In this document: piece by piece, positions 1-7,077 of the stretch | Numbering within the stretch: the first letter of the stretch is position 1 | Layout: the number at the start of each line of letters is the position of its first letter | Translations under genes and position numbers: made by a program | Source: an uncultured Oscillospiraceae bacterium | Lineage (GTDB): Bacteria; Bacillota; Clostridia; Oscillospirales; Acutalibacteraceae | Direction: 5' to 3' | Assembly: GCA_902478455.1 (NCBI GenBank) | Contig: CABSLJ010000045.1 | Span: 1 to 15,063 of the forward strand | DNA: 15,063 nucleotides | The notes under the pieces: model-generated | Databases searched by the model: none | What the model saw: only the letters and a program-made list of their open reading frames with translations | What the model was told of the DNA's origin: nothing

Positions 1-733
1 TTTCCAGCGGCGTGGACGAGTTGGCTCCCAGGAAGCCGCCGCCGTTGGTGCCCAAGTGCTTGATGATTTCCAAAGCGGCAATCGGTCCCATGGCGATGAC
101 CTGCTTGGCCCCTTCAATGGTGTCCACTACGACGTTGCCGCTGAGATTCTGAGGAACGCCCTGCCAAACCAGCAGCAGGCCGCCGACAATGGAGAAGGGG
201 ATCAGCACACGGGTGGTAATCCGGACGAGATCGGCAAAAAAGTTGCCCACATTATCTTTGGATTTGCCGGACAGGCCGCGGATGAAGGCAACGCACGCAG
301 CATAGCCGCTGGCGGCCGAAACAAACATCATAAAGGTGATGACCAACATCTGGGACAGATAAGAAAGTCCCGATTCACCCGAGTAGTGCTGGAGGTTGGT
401 GTTGGTCATGAAGCTGATGATCGTATTAAAGGAAAGGGAAGGCTCCATGGCCCCGATTCCGTTGGGATTGAACAAAGCGATGCTCTGAATCCGCAAAACG
501 AGATAGCCGAGCAGGATCATCGCCGCATTGGTCCCCAAAAGAGCCAACACGTATTTTTTCCAGTTCATGCCGTTTTGCGGTTTGATGCCGCTGATCTTGT
601 AAATGACGCCGTCTACACGGTCAAATACAGGATCGGCAAAGGTATGTTTTCCGGCTGCAATATGATAAACATAGATGCCCACCGGGATAACCATTATCAA
701 ATAAAGTATAATGGTTAAGATAAGCTGCAGCAT
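1..733 (-). CDS. kdpA: Potassium-transporting ATPase subunit A, KdpA (3' end outside window)
   Basis: KdpA is the K+-selective channel-like subunit of the KdpFABC P-type ATPase, a high-affinity K+ uptake pump of the cytoplasmic membrane. Reading the minus strand from ATG at 733 gives 244 codons without a stop, running off the window edge; family members are about 550-600 aa, so a little under half is present. The protein starts with a hydrophobic helix (MLQLILTIILYL) and carries two selectivity-filter-like stretches typical of KdpA: TNTNLQHYSGE (about residues 124-134) and GTNGGGF near the window edge. AGGAGGG at 741-747 lies 7 bases before the ATG and fixes the start. It follows kdpF by 21 bases, so the two are surely co-transcribed; kdpB and kdpC would be expected beyond position 1. 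Recognition is from family motifs and gene order. Confidence 0.96.
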   Translation of the reverse strand, partial: MLQLILTIILYLIMVIPVGIYVYHIAAGKHTFADPVFDRVDGVIYKISGIKPQNGMNWKKYVLALLGTNAAMILLGYLVLRIQSIALFNPNGIGAMEPSLSFNTIISFMTNTNLQHYSGESGLSYLSQMLVITFMMFVSAASGYAACVAFIRGLSGKSKDNVGNFFADLVRITTRVLIPFSIVGGLLLVWQGVPQNLSGNVVVDTIEGAKQVIAMGPIAALEIIKHLGTNGGGFLGANSSTPLE

Positions 734-754
734 GTCGATGCCCTCCTGTGAACG

Positions 755-832
755 TCAGAATTTCTCCGGGTGTACCAATGCATAGACCAGATATACACCT
801 ACCAGTAAAACAATAGCGCCGAGTATTATCAT
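755..832 (-). CDS. kdpF: KdpF, small subunit of the Kdp potassium pump
   Basis: This 25-aa protein, MIILGAIVLLVGVYLVYALV plus HPEKF, is a single hydrophobic helix ending in a short polar tail. That is the shape of KdpF, a lipid-like stabilising subunit of KdpFABC, and the YLVYAL core followed by a short ..EKF-type ending resembles known KdpF proteins. The start is the ATG at 830-832, preceded by a strong GAGGAGGAAGG ribosome binding site (about 838-849). A longer reading from further upstream is possible on paper, but this ribosome binding site and the family length argue against it. It sits between the miniprotein gene and kdpA. Its SD overlaps the stop codon of the upstream miniprotein, which suggests translational coupling. 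Confidence 0.9.
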   Translation of the reverse strand: MIILGAIVLLVGVYLVYALVHPEKF

Positions 833-846
833 AAATACCTTCCTCC

Positions 847-945
847 TCATTCCGGCCGGTCGACTTGTTTGTGACACCAATGGACCAACAAACCGACCAA
901 ACCAAAGCTTACGGCTAAAACTGCAAGCATGATCAAATCGAGCAT
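847..945 (-). CDS. 32-aa membrane miniprotein at the head of the kdp operon
   Basis: ATG at 943-945 opens a 32-codon frame: one N-terminal hydrophobic helix (LDLIMLAVLAVSFGLVGLLV, residues 2-21) followed by a polar HWCHKQVDRPE tail. A strong AGGAGG (955-960) lies 9 bases upstream. A second ATG at 948-950 sits only 4 bases from that SD and would give just five codons, so the 945 start is preferred. The stop codon lies within the SD of kdpF, so the gene is probably translated and coupled to kdpF. No family name is recognised with certainty. Size, topology and position suggest an accessory membrane peptide of the Kdp pump or a leader gene; this is inference. Confidence 0.65.
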   Translation of the reverse strand: MLDLIMLAVLAVSFGLVGLLVHWCHKQVDRPE

Positions 946-991
946 TGCATACTTCCTCCTTTGTCACTGGATTCCTTGTCATTTCTTTGTC

Positions 992-1000
992 ATTGTATCA
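992..1000 (-). promoter_or_regulatory. Candidate extended -10 promoter for the kdp operon
   Basis: On the minus strand the sequence reads TGATACAAT, a TG-N extended -10 with TACAAT at 997-992. No good -35 lies 16-18 bases upstream, as is common for extended -10 promoters. Transcription would begin near 985, giving a leader of about 40 bases before the miniprotein. That is too short to hold a c-di-AMP (ydaO-type) riboswitch, an arrangement known for some Firmicute K+ transport operons. Confidence 0.35.
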
Positions 1001-1183
1001 GCTTTCCTGTGAACATGGCCTAAACGTTTCGCAAGCAACATTAAAACGGTATTAAGATCATTTAGAGAGAAGTCGCCCCGTTTTACAGCACATGAGAAGC
1101 TCTGCTTTTCTATTGCGATTTTGGGCGGATTGGTTTCCATGTGCAGCCGGCCGCAATCCGGGCGGCATATACTTTACATTCTA

Positions 1184-1209
1184 ATTGTCGACCTCTGTTC
1201 AGCGACAAT
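1184..1209. repeat. Inverted repeat ATTGTCG-N12-CGACAAT
   Basis: Two perfect 7-base arms (1184-1190 and 1203-1209) are separated by 12 bases between the divergent kdp and 1426 transcription units. It could be an operator half-site pair or a small hairpin. No poly-T tract follows, so it is not a terminator. Function unknown. Confidence 0.35.
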
Positions 1210-1328
1210 AGGATATCTGACCATCAGGCGTGGAAGGTCTCCTCTCCAAAGCAAAAGGCCGTGCAGCTACAGTATTTGACCCAATCAGACAGCCACGTCG
1301 CGCATTCTTCATTCCACGGCCCTCCGCC

Positions 1329-1357
1329 TTGACTTCGTCTGGATGCAGTGCCATAAT
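1329..1357 (+). promoter_or_regulatory. Sigma-A-type promoter for the 1426 gene
   Basis: TTGACT (1329-1334) and CATAAT (1352-1357) are separated by 17 bases, close to the sigma-70/sigma-A consensus. Transcription would start near 1364, giving a leader of about 60 bases before the ATG at 1426. Confidence 0.65.
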
Positions 1358-1425
1358 AAAGGAGAAATTTGCCGTGTTCCCAAACAGAGCGCATACCGTA
1401 ACATCACTTGAAGGAGGTAAACAAA

Positions 1426-1791
1426 ATGGCCCGAACATTGTTTGACATCCCCTTCGCGCAGGACCCCCGCGCCGTGGATTCCCTGGTGCGCGGTATCCTG
1501 ACCGCTGACGGCTACCACGAAATCGACTACAACAACGAAGTCGTATGGAAAAAAGGAACCGGAGCAATGACCGCCATGCATTACATCAAACTGGAATATT
1601 ATGCAAACGTCTTGCGCGTTTCCGGCTGGGTGCAGGTCGGTCTGGGCTCCGTGGGCGGCAAGGAACGGGATTTGACCGGGTTCACCTGCGCAGTGCCCAA
1701 GCAATCGGTAAAAAAGGCCATTGAAAAGGTGCAGATTGCTTTGGCGCAAATGGCTCCGTCTTCCTCTGGGAATCCCAATATACCTCGGTAG
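1426..1791 (+). CDS. Conserved-looking hypothetical protein, 121 aa
   Basis: The start is the ATG at 1426-1428, because a perfect AAGGAGGT (1411-1418) lies 7 bases upstream; a longer frame from 1408 would overlap this ribosome binding site. The product is a soluble alpha/beta-looking protein. It begins MARTLFDIPFAQDP, has a central VVWKKGTGAMTAMHYIKLEYY, a beta-rich VLRVSGWVQ, then GSVGGKERDLTGF, and ends with a helix (KKAIEKVQIALAQM). No signal peptide, membrane segment or metal-binding motif is visible. The pattern resembles uncharacterised small clostridial proteins sometimes joined to a C-terminal zinc ribbon, which is absent here; this resemblance is from memory and not a firm family call. 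It is monocistronic, with its own promoter upstream and a terminator at 1921-1961. Confidence 0.8.
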   Translation: MARTLFDIPFAQDPRAVDSLVRGILTADGYHEIDYNNEVVWKKGTGAMTAMHYIKLEYYANVLRVSGWVQVGLGSVGGKERDLTGFTCAVPKQSVKKAIEKVQIALAQMAPSSSGNPNIPR

Positions 1792-1920
1792 GCGAAAACG
1801 TTGGCAGAATACGGTTTGAGCGGTGGACCCGTTGAATCCACTGTGCGGGTTCAACCATCTGCCCGCTGATTTTCGGATACCGGAGAGAAACTGCTCTGTG
1901 GAGAAACATGAGGACAAAAA

Positions 1921-1961
1921 AGCATGAAAAAACCCAGCCGATGGCTGGGCTTTTTCATGCT
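1921..1961. terminator. Bidirectional intrinsic terminator
   Basis: Inner arms CCCAGCC (1933-1939) and GGCTGGG (1943-1949) close a 3-base loop. Outer arms AGCATGAAAAA and TTTTTCATGCT extend the pairing, placing A- and T-tracts on either side. It follows the 1426 gene by 130 bases. Confidence 0.85.
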
Positions 1962-2181
1962 CAGAGAGTCTATTCTGAAACGAGCAGCGGCGCAACTATG
2001 TCGATTGGGGTGTTTCATATACGCAAATTTGGGTGAAGATTCCGTTTGTTTACTTTTGCATCTACTCTGGTGGCAGACGTCTGTTTCGTAACGGTCAGAC
2101 AACAAGCCGCGCCTTCGGAAACCGGAATTTTGGCATCCCGCCCAACTTTGTGAAATATTTGTAAATCCGTCTTCCTGCCCC

Positions 2182-2210
2182 TTGTAAAAGGCCGCCGCTG
2201 CTGGCATAAT
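2182..2210 (+). promoter_or_regulatory. Promoter for the TetR-ABC operon
   Basis: TTGTAA (2182-2187) and CATAAT (2205-2210) are 17 bases apart. The expected start near 2217 leaves a leader of about 35 bases to the ATG at 2252. A TetR operator would be expected at or just after this promoter, but no clear palindrome was found. Confidence 0.5.
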
Positions 2211-2251
2211 ATTTCCATTCACCAAACGATGAACGAAACGGAGGCGCTTCC

Positions 2252-2899
2252 ATGGCCGAGGGCGAAAAGGGGAAGCAGCGGCAGGAGCAGGCGGCCGGGA
2301 CGCGACGCAGGCTTTTGGATTCCGCCAAACAGCTCTTCTACGAAAAAGGGTACAGCGCCACGTCGGTCCGCTCCATCAACCGGGCAATCGGCATGGCCGA
2401 CGGCATTCTCTACCACTACTTCCCGGGCGGGAAAAAAGAAATTCTTCAAACCATGGTGCGTGAGGAATTCCTGGAGGTTGCCGGGGAACTCGCAAGCCGC
2501 CAGCAGGGCTTTTCCGATCTCCCGCTGGAGGAGATCATCGAGCAGATTTACAGCAGCGGCGCGGAGATCATGGAAAAGCACGATGTTTTGATCGCCATCA
2601 TCTTCAAGGAGCGTTCGGTGATCGATCTGTTGGAATGGGAACAGTTCGCCGCCATCCTGAAAGAGCAGCGGCGCTGGTTTCCCGCCTTGCTGAAAGAGCG
2701 GGCCGCGCGCGGCGAAATTCGGGAGATCGATTATGAAAGCGCTGCCGCCACCCTCTCCGCCCTGTTGATGGACCACTTCCTTGTCAAGCTGACCGGGATG
2801 GGGACCGGCTGTCTGGGAGACGAGACCTTCCGCAAGCGGCTGATCCGTTTTCACATCGGTCTGTGGAAGGGTTCCGCGCCAGAACCGCCAGTTCTATGA
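2252..2899 (+). CDS. TetR/AcrR family transcriptional regulator
   Basis: A 215-aa DNA-binding repressor of the TetR family, likely acting as a dimer that releases DNA on binding a small ligand. The N-terminal helix-turn-helix is clear: RRRLLDSAKQLFYEKGYSATSVRSI followed by IGMADGILYHYF (about residues 18-57), with the usual tyrosine-rich recognition helix. The remaining 150 residues are helical and variable, as expected for a ligand domain, so the inducer cannot be read. The start is ATG 2252 with GGAGG about 8 bases upstream. It lies 82 bases before the ABC exporter gene on the same strand with no terminator between, so they probably form one operon and the regulator probably controls the exporter; this is inference from gene order. 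Confidence 0.93.
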   Translation: MAEGEKGKQRQEQAAGTRRRLLDSAKQLFYEKGYSATSVRSINRAIGMADGILYHYFPGGKKEILQTMVREEFLEVAGELASRQQGFSDLPLEEIIEQIYSSGAEIMEKHDVLIAIIFKERSVIDLLEWEQFAAILKEQRRWFPALLKERAARGEIREIDYESAAATLSALLMDHFLVKLTGMGTGCLGDETFRKRLIRFHIGLWKGSAPEPPVL

Positions 2900-2981
2900 G
2901 ACAGCTCCGCCGTTTCCGCGGGGAAACGACCCGTTAGAATCAAATCCGCCTCCGGCAGAGGCAGCGGAAAGGAAGCACCTT

Positions 2982-5912
2982 ATGCTTGAACTCAAGAATA
3001 TCACCAAAAGCTATGAGACCAACGGCAACCGCGTAGACGCGCTGCGCGGTCTGACCCTTTCCTTCCGGGACAGCGAATTTGTCGCCGTTCTGGGACATTC
3101 GGGCTGCGGCAAGACCACGCTGTTAAACATCATCGGCGGACTCGACCAGTACACCTCCGGCGACCTGCTGATCAACGGCGTGTCCACCAAGCAGTACAAG
3201 GACCGCGACTGGGACGCCTACCGCAATCATTCGGTCGGCTTTGTTTTCCAAAGCTACAACCTCATTCCCCACCAGACGGTGCTTTCCAACGTCGAGCTGG
3301 CGCTGACCATCGCCGGCATCTCCAAGTCGGAGCGGCGGCAGCGGGCCAAGGAGGCGCTGGAAAAGGTCGGACTGGGCGACCAGCTCCACAAAAAGCCCAA
3401 TCAGATGTCCGGCGGGCAGATGCAGCGCGTGGCCATCGCCCGCGCCCTGGTCAACAATCCGGATATCCTCCTGGCCGATGAACCCACCGGCGCGCTCGAT
3501 TCCGAGACGAGCGTTCAGGTCATGGAAATTCTCAAGGAGGTGGCCAAGGACCGGCTGGTCATCATGGTCACACACAACCCCGAGCTCGCTGAAACCTATG
3601 CTTCGCGCATCGTCCGCATTAAGGACGGCCAGCTGATCAGCGACTCCGCTCCTTTCTCGCCCGGCACGGAAAAGACCGCCCCCTTCCGGAAAAAGCGGGT
3701 CTCGATGTCGCTGCTTACCGCCTTTTCCCTCTCCTTAAACAACCTGATGACCAAAAAGGGCCGCACCTTCATGACCGCCTTCGCCGGCTCCATCGGCATC
3801 ATCGGCATCGCGCTGATTCTTTCCCTCTCCAACGGCATTAACAGCTACATTGCCAAGGTGCAGGAAGACACTCTCTCCGCCTATCCGATCAGCATCGAGT
3901 CCGAAACGACCGACACCTCCACCCTGATTTCCTCCTTTATGGATGCCGGTTCGGACGACGGAGACCACCCGCTCGACGCCGTCTATTCCAACACCATCAT
4001 GTACGATCTCTTCAACAACCTCAATTCCGCCGCGACCACGACCAACAATATGAAGCCCTTCAAGGAATTTCTGGACAGCGACGAGCGGATTGCCCAGCAC
4101 GCCTCCGCCATCCAGTACACCTATGATCTGCAACTGCCCATCTACACCCAGGACGAAAAGGGCAAGATCATCGAGACCGATTTCGCCAAAATCATGTCCG
4201 AAGCGATGGGCGCCGGCGGCTCCGACTCGGTGCTCAACTCCAAATACTCCATGTTTTCCACCATGGAGCTGTGGGAAGAGATGCTCCCCGGCGAGGGCGA
4301 TGCGGTCAATCCCCTCCTGGAGGAACAATACGACCTGATCTACGGCTCCTGGCCCAAGAATTACGACGAAGTGGTTTTGATCGTCAACAAGCGCAACGAA
4401 ATTTCCGACCTCGTGCTCTACTCCCTCGGCTTCAAGGATTCCGAACAGCTTCCCGAGATCATCCAGGCCGCCATGAACGGCGAGCAGATTGAGGAGGTCG
4501 GCGACGAATCCTGGAGCTACGAGGAGGTCTGCGAGAAAAAATTCAAGATCATCCTCCCTGTGGAGCGCTATCAATACAAGGAATCCACCAATTCCTATGT
4601 GGACATGAGCGCCACCGAGACGGGCCTTGAATTCCTGTACAACGAGGATTCCATCGGCGTTGAGCTCAAGATCGTCGGCGTAATCCGTCCCAACGAGGAC
4701 GCCACCGCCGCCATGCTCACCGCCCCCATCGGCTACACCGGCGCGCTGTCCGAATACATCATCGAGCAGACGAATGAAAGCGACATTCTGCAGTCCCAGC
4801 TTGCCGATGAAACCACCGACGTCTTCACCGGCCTGCCCTTCCTAACCGATGAAACCGAGCTGCCCACCGACGCTGAAAAGGCCGCCTCCTTCCAGGACTA
4901 CATCGCCGACCTCTCCACGGCCGACAAGGCGGAAATCTACGCCTATATCATGTCCATCCCGGACGACGCCTATCTCGACGGCATCGTTTCCCAGCAGATG
5001 GACGGCATGACAAGGGAGCAGATTGAAGCGATGGTCGCCGAGGAGTACGCCGAAAGCATGGATGTCGATCCCGAAACGGTCATGTCCTACATTGCCGATA
5101 TGGACGACGAGACCCTCTTTTCCCGCGTGGAAGAAGCCATCCGCCAGGCGGTCAGCGAGCAGTACGCCGCCCAGGTGGAGGAGCAGCTAAGCGCCCTCCC
5201 CGCCGAACAGCTCGCCGCCCTTCTGACCGCCACCGAATGGACCGACGCCCAGTACGCCCTGATGTACGACCAGTTCATGCCGCCCGCCTTCTCCGAGGCC
5301 ACCCTCGAGGAAAACTACGAAACACTGGGCTATGTGGACCCCGAAAGCCCCAGCGGCGTCAAGCTCTACGCCTCCACCTTCGCCGACAAAGACGAAATTG
5401 CCAACGTGATTTCCTCCTACAACGATTCCGCCGCCGAGGAAGATAAGATCACCTACACCGACTATGTAGCCCTCCTGATGTCCTCCATCACCGACATCAT
5501 CAGCGGCATCTCCTACCTGTTGATCGCCTTTGTGGGCATCTCCCTCGTGGTTTCCTCCATCATGATCGGTATTATCACCTATATCTCGGTGCTCGAGCGC
5601 ACGCGGGAAATCGGCATTCTGCGCGCTATCGGCGCTTCCAAGAAGGATATCTCCCACGTCTTCAACGCCGAGACCCTGCTTGTCGGCCTGACGGCGGGAC
5701 TGATCGGCATCGGGGCCACGCTGTTGCTGAATATCCCCATCAATCTTCTCCTGCGCAATCTGACCCAGCTGGAAACCCTCAACGCATCCCTGCCGGTCAT
5801 GGGCGGCGTGATTCTTGTGGCCATCAGCATGCTTCTCACCTTCATCGCCGGCCTGATTCCCTCCCGCCTCGCGGCCAAAAAGGATCCTGTCGTCGCACTG
5901 CGGACCGAATAA
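2982..5912 (+). CDS. ABC exporter: ATPase fused to FtsX/MacB-type permease
   Basis: This 976-aa protein joins an ABC ATPase to a permease. The ATPase (about 1-220, LolD/MacB/FtsE-like) has Walker A GHSGCGKTT (38-46), Q-loop Q90, signature MSGGQMQR (142-149), Walker B ILLADE (162-167), D-loop ALD and H198. The permease has one membrane helix near 264-283, a hydrophilic, very acidic extracytoplasmic region of about 550 residues (286-840), and three C-terminal helices (about 845-868, 898-920, 938-960). The cytoplasmic loop VLERTREIGILRAIGAS and the ending KDPVVALRTE are typical of FtsX/MacB permeases. Such type VII systems are known to couple ATP hydrolysis to movement of an extracytoplasmic domain rather than to pull substrates through the membrane. 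Substrate is unknown; antimicrobial peptides, lipids or drugs are possible. ATG is preceded by GAAAGGAAG about 8 bases upstream. Confidence 0.93.
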   Translation: MLELKNITKSYETNGNRVDALRGLTLSFRDSEFVAVLGHSGCGKTTLLNIIGGLDQYTSGDLLINGVSTKQYKDRDWDAYRNHSVGFVFQSYNLIPHQTVLSNVELALTIAGISKSERRQRAKEALEKVGLGDQLHKKPNQMSGGQMQRVAIARALVNNPDILLADEPTGALDSETSVQVMEILKEVAKDRLVIMVTHNPELAETYASRIVRIKDGQLISDSAPFSPGTEKTAPFRKKRVSMSLLTAFSLSLNNLMTKKGRTFMTAFAGSIGIIGIALILSLSNGINSYIAKVQEDTLSAYPISIESETTDTSTLISSFMDAGSDDGDHPLDAVYSNTIMYDLFNNLNSAATTTNNMKPFKEFLDSDERIAQHASAIQYTYDLQLPIYTQDEKGKIIETDFAKIMSEAMGAGGSDSVLNSKYSMFSTMELWEEMLPGEGDAVNPLLEEQYDLIYGSWPKNYDEVVLIVNKRNEISDLVLYSLGFKDSEQLPEIIQAAMNGEQIEEVGDESWSYEEVCEKKFKIILPVERYQYKESTNSYVDMSATETGLEFLYNEDSIGVELKIVGVIRPNEDATAAMLTAPIGYTGALSEYIIEQTNESDILQSQLADETTDVFTGLPFLTDETELPTDAEKAASFQDYIADLSTADKAEIYAYIMSIPDDAYLDGIVSQQMDGMTREQIEAMVAEEYAESMDVDPETVMSYIADMDDETLFSRVEEAIRQAVSEQYAAQVEEQLSALPAEQLAALLTATEWTDAQYALMYDQFMPPAFSEATLEENYETLGYVDPESPSGVKLYASTFADKDEIANVISSYNDSAAEEDKITYTDYVALLMSSITDIISGISYLLIAFVGISLVVSSIMIGIITYISVLERTREIGILRAIGASKKDISHVFNAETLLVGLTAGLIGIGATLLLNIPINLLLRNLTQLETLNASLPVMGGVILVAISMLLTFIAGLIPSRLAAKKDPVVALRTE

Positions 5913-5942
5913 CCGGACAAAAAAACGTTGGAAAACAAAACA

Positions 5943-5987
5943 CACAAAAACGCAGGGGCGCACAATGTGCGCCCCTGCGTTTTTGTG
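5943..5987. terminator. Perfect 21-bp hairpin, bidirectional terminator
   Basis: Two perfect 21-base arms (5943-5963 and 5967-5987) flank a 3-base loop AAT. The arm centre is GC-rich (GCAGGGGCGCAC) and the outer ends are AAAAA/TTTTT, giving poly-U on both strands. It separates the convergent ABC exporter and acetyltransferase genes. The GGGGCGCAC-AAT-GTGCGCCCC core resembles dispersed intergenic hairpins seen in some Clostridia genomes; that resemblance is from memory. Confidence 0.9.
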
Positions 5988-6004
5988 ACGTCCAATCCGT
6001 ATCT

Positions 6005-6901
6005 TCACCGATGCATCTGCTCGGGATCAACGCACGACCAGAAGGTCTCCACCAAGCGTCCTGCGCCGTCTAGCAGGTCTCCGGTGGAGACCGACACGCC
6101 GTCTTTGAGCTTGGTGGGACCTTTCCCCTCATCTTCATAGAAGAGATCCGGATGAAGCGGATATTGCTCCAGAATGGTATAAATCAGGTCACGCATACGG
6201 AAAACTCGCACCATTGCATTGCCGATATTTCCCACGCGCACCTTTCCCGCCTCTTCGAGCAGATTGCCGAGCTTGTCAAAATCATGGGGAAATTCGTATT
6301 CGCGGCCGTCATCGGTCGGACTGGGCTGATAGTCGAGAAGGGTCATCGGCTCCAACGCGCCGCCGGGCTTTTTCAAAAGCACCTGCCGTTTGACCGTCTC
6401 CCGGCAGGGAATCTGCACCAAATATTCGCCGAAGTGATAGCTTGTGCAGGACACATAGGTCAGCCCCAGCAGGGCGATCTTGGCGTCAAGCGCCAAAAGC
6501 CTGCCGAAGGAACTCCCCATGTCAAAAACCGAGAGGACGGGATTGACGTCCACAATCGTCCCCGCCTTCGGGCCGACGGCCGAAAGACTGTGCCGGTAGG
6601 CGATGCTGCGCCGCGCACCCGGGAGATTACGGATGCACTCGCTGATGGCCCCCATCTCCGAGCGGTCCCCCGCCGGGTCGATCACGGGGCGCTCCTCGAC
6701 CTCATGCCGGAAGGTAAAGGCCGGGGCGACGAGCGTCCCCTCCTCTCCCACCGCCTCGCGCAGCGCAGCAGCGATGGTCGCGGCCCCTCCATCCACCTGA
6801 CCGAAGGGACGCAGGGCGGAATGGACGAGAAGCACGTCCCCCCGCTGCACGCCACAGGTCTGAAAAACACGCAATGCCTGTTCCTTTGTTACGATATTCA
6901 T
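6005..6901 (-). CDS. AAC(3)-family N-acetyltransferase
   Basis: A 298-aa cytosolic protein of the aminoglycoside N3-acetyltransferase fold family (Antibiotic_NAT, YokD-like), which moves acetyl from acetyl-CoA onto an amine. Family landmarks include VLLVHSALRPFGQVDGGA (23-40, the HSS-type acetyl-CoA loop), EGTLVAPAFT (54-63), GAISECIR, a YRHSLSAVGP segment, SFGRLLALDAKIALLG and TSYHFGEYL, where the H and E fit the conserved active-site region. The length is normal. The start at 6901 has AAAGGGAA about 9 bases upstream. The gene ends 18 bases from the shared terminator hairpin and is last in the cell-surface cluster. Many chromosomal members have no demonstrated resistance role and may act on other amino sugars or metabolites, so antibiotic resistance should not be assumed. 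Confidence 0.88.
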   Translation of the reverse strand: MNIVTKEQALRVFQTCGVQRGDVLLVHSALRPFGQVDGGAATIAAALREAVGEEGTLVAPAFTFRHEVEERPVIDPAGDRSEMGAISECIRNLPGARRSIAYRHSLSAVGPKAGTIVDVNPVLSVFDMGSSFGRLLALDAKIALLGLTYVSCTSYHFGEYLVQIPCRETVKRQVLLKKPGGALEPMTLLDYQPSPTDDGREYEFPHDFDKLGNLLEEAGKVRVGNIGNAMVRVFRMRDLIYTILEQYPLHPDLFYEDEGKGPTKLKDGVSVSTGDLLDGAGRLVETFWSCVDPEQMHR

Positions 6902-7077
6902 TGTTTCACGTTCCCTTTCTTTTCACAGTTGGTATTTCAATGCTCAAACAGAGCGCAGCCTTGCGCCGTTCTTCTGCGAAGCACAATGCTCCCGGGAAAG
7001 CCGATAAGCCGGTCCGGTCCAAAAAGCGAGCCTCGTGTTTTCCGTACGGCCTGCCGCTGTTGTTCATGGGAACCGAT

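Larger units (their letters stand above)
946..1425. other. Divergent intergenic region between kdp and the 1426 gene
   Basis: About 480 bases with no convincing gene. It contains the kdp -10 candidate (992-1000), an AT-rich patch around 1025-1070, an inverted repeat at 1184-1209 and the promoter for the plus-strand gene (1329-1357). Short open frames on both strands here lack ribosome binding sites and family features. Confidence 0.6.
1792..2251. other. Intergenic region upstream of the TetR gene
   Basis: About 460 bases. It holds the terminator at 1921-1961 and the TetR promoter at 2182-2210. Between 1962 and 2180 I see no gene with a ribosome binding site, no clear repeat and no RNA structure that I recognise. 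Confidence 0.55.

Noticed and set aside
56..718. 220-codon plus-strand open frame at the left end
   Set aside because: It is antisense to kdpA, whose selectivity-filter motifs and ribosome binding site are clear on the minus strand.
946..1000. c-di-AMP riboswitch before the kdp operon
   Set aside because: The leader from the best promoter candidate is only about 40 bases, too short for the known aptamer.
1962..2218. Short open frames on the minus strand as a possible small gene
   Set aside because: No ribosome binding site, several overlapping frames with no family feature, and the TetR promoter runs the other way.
6902..7077. Separate promoter for the AAC(3)-type gene
   Set aside because: TTGAGC is present in the gap but no acceptable -10 stands at the right distance.
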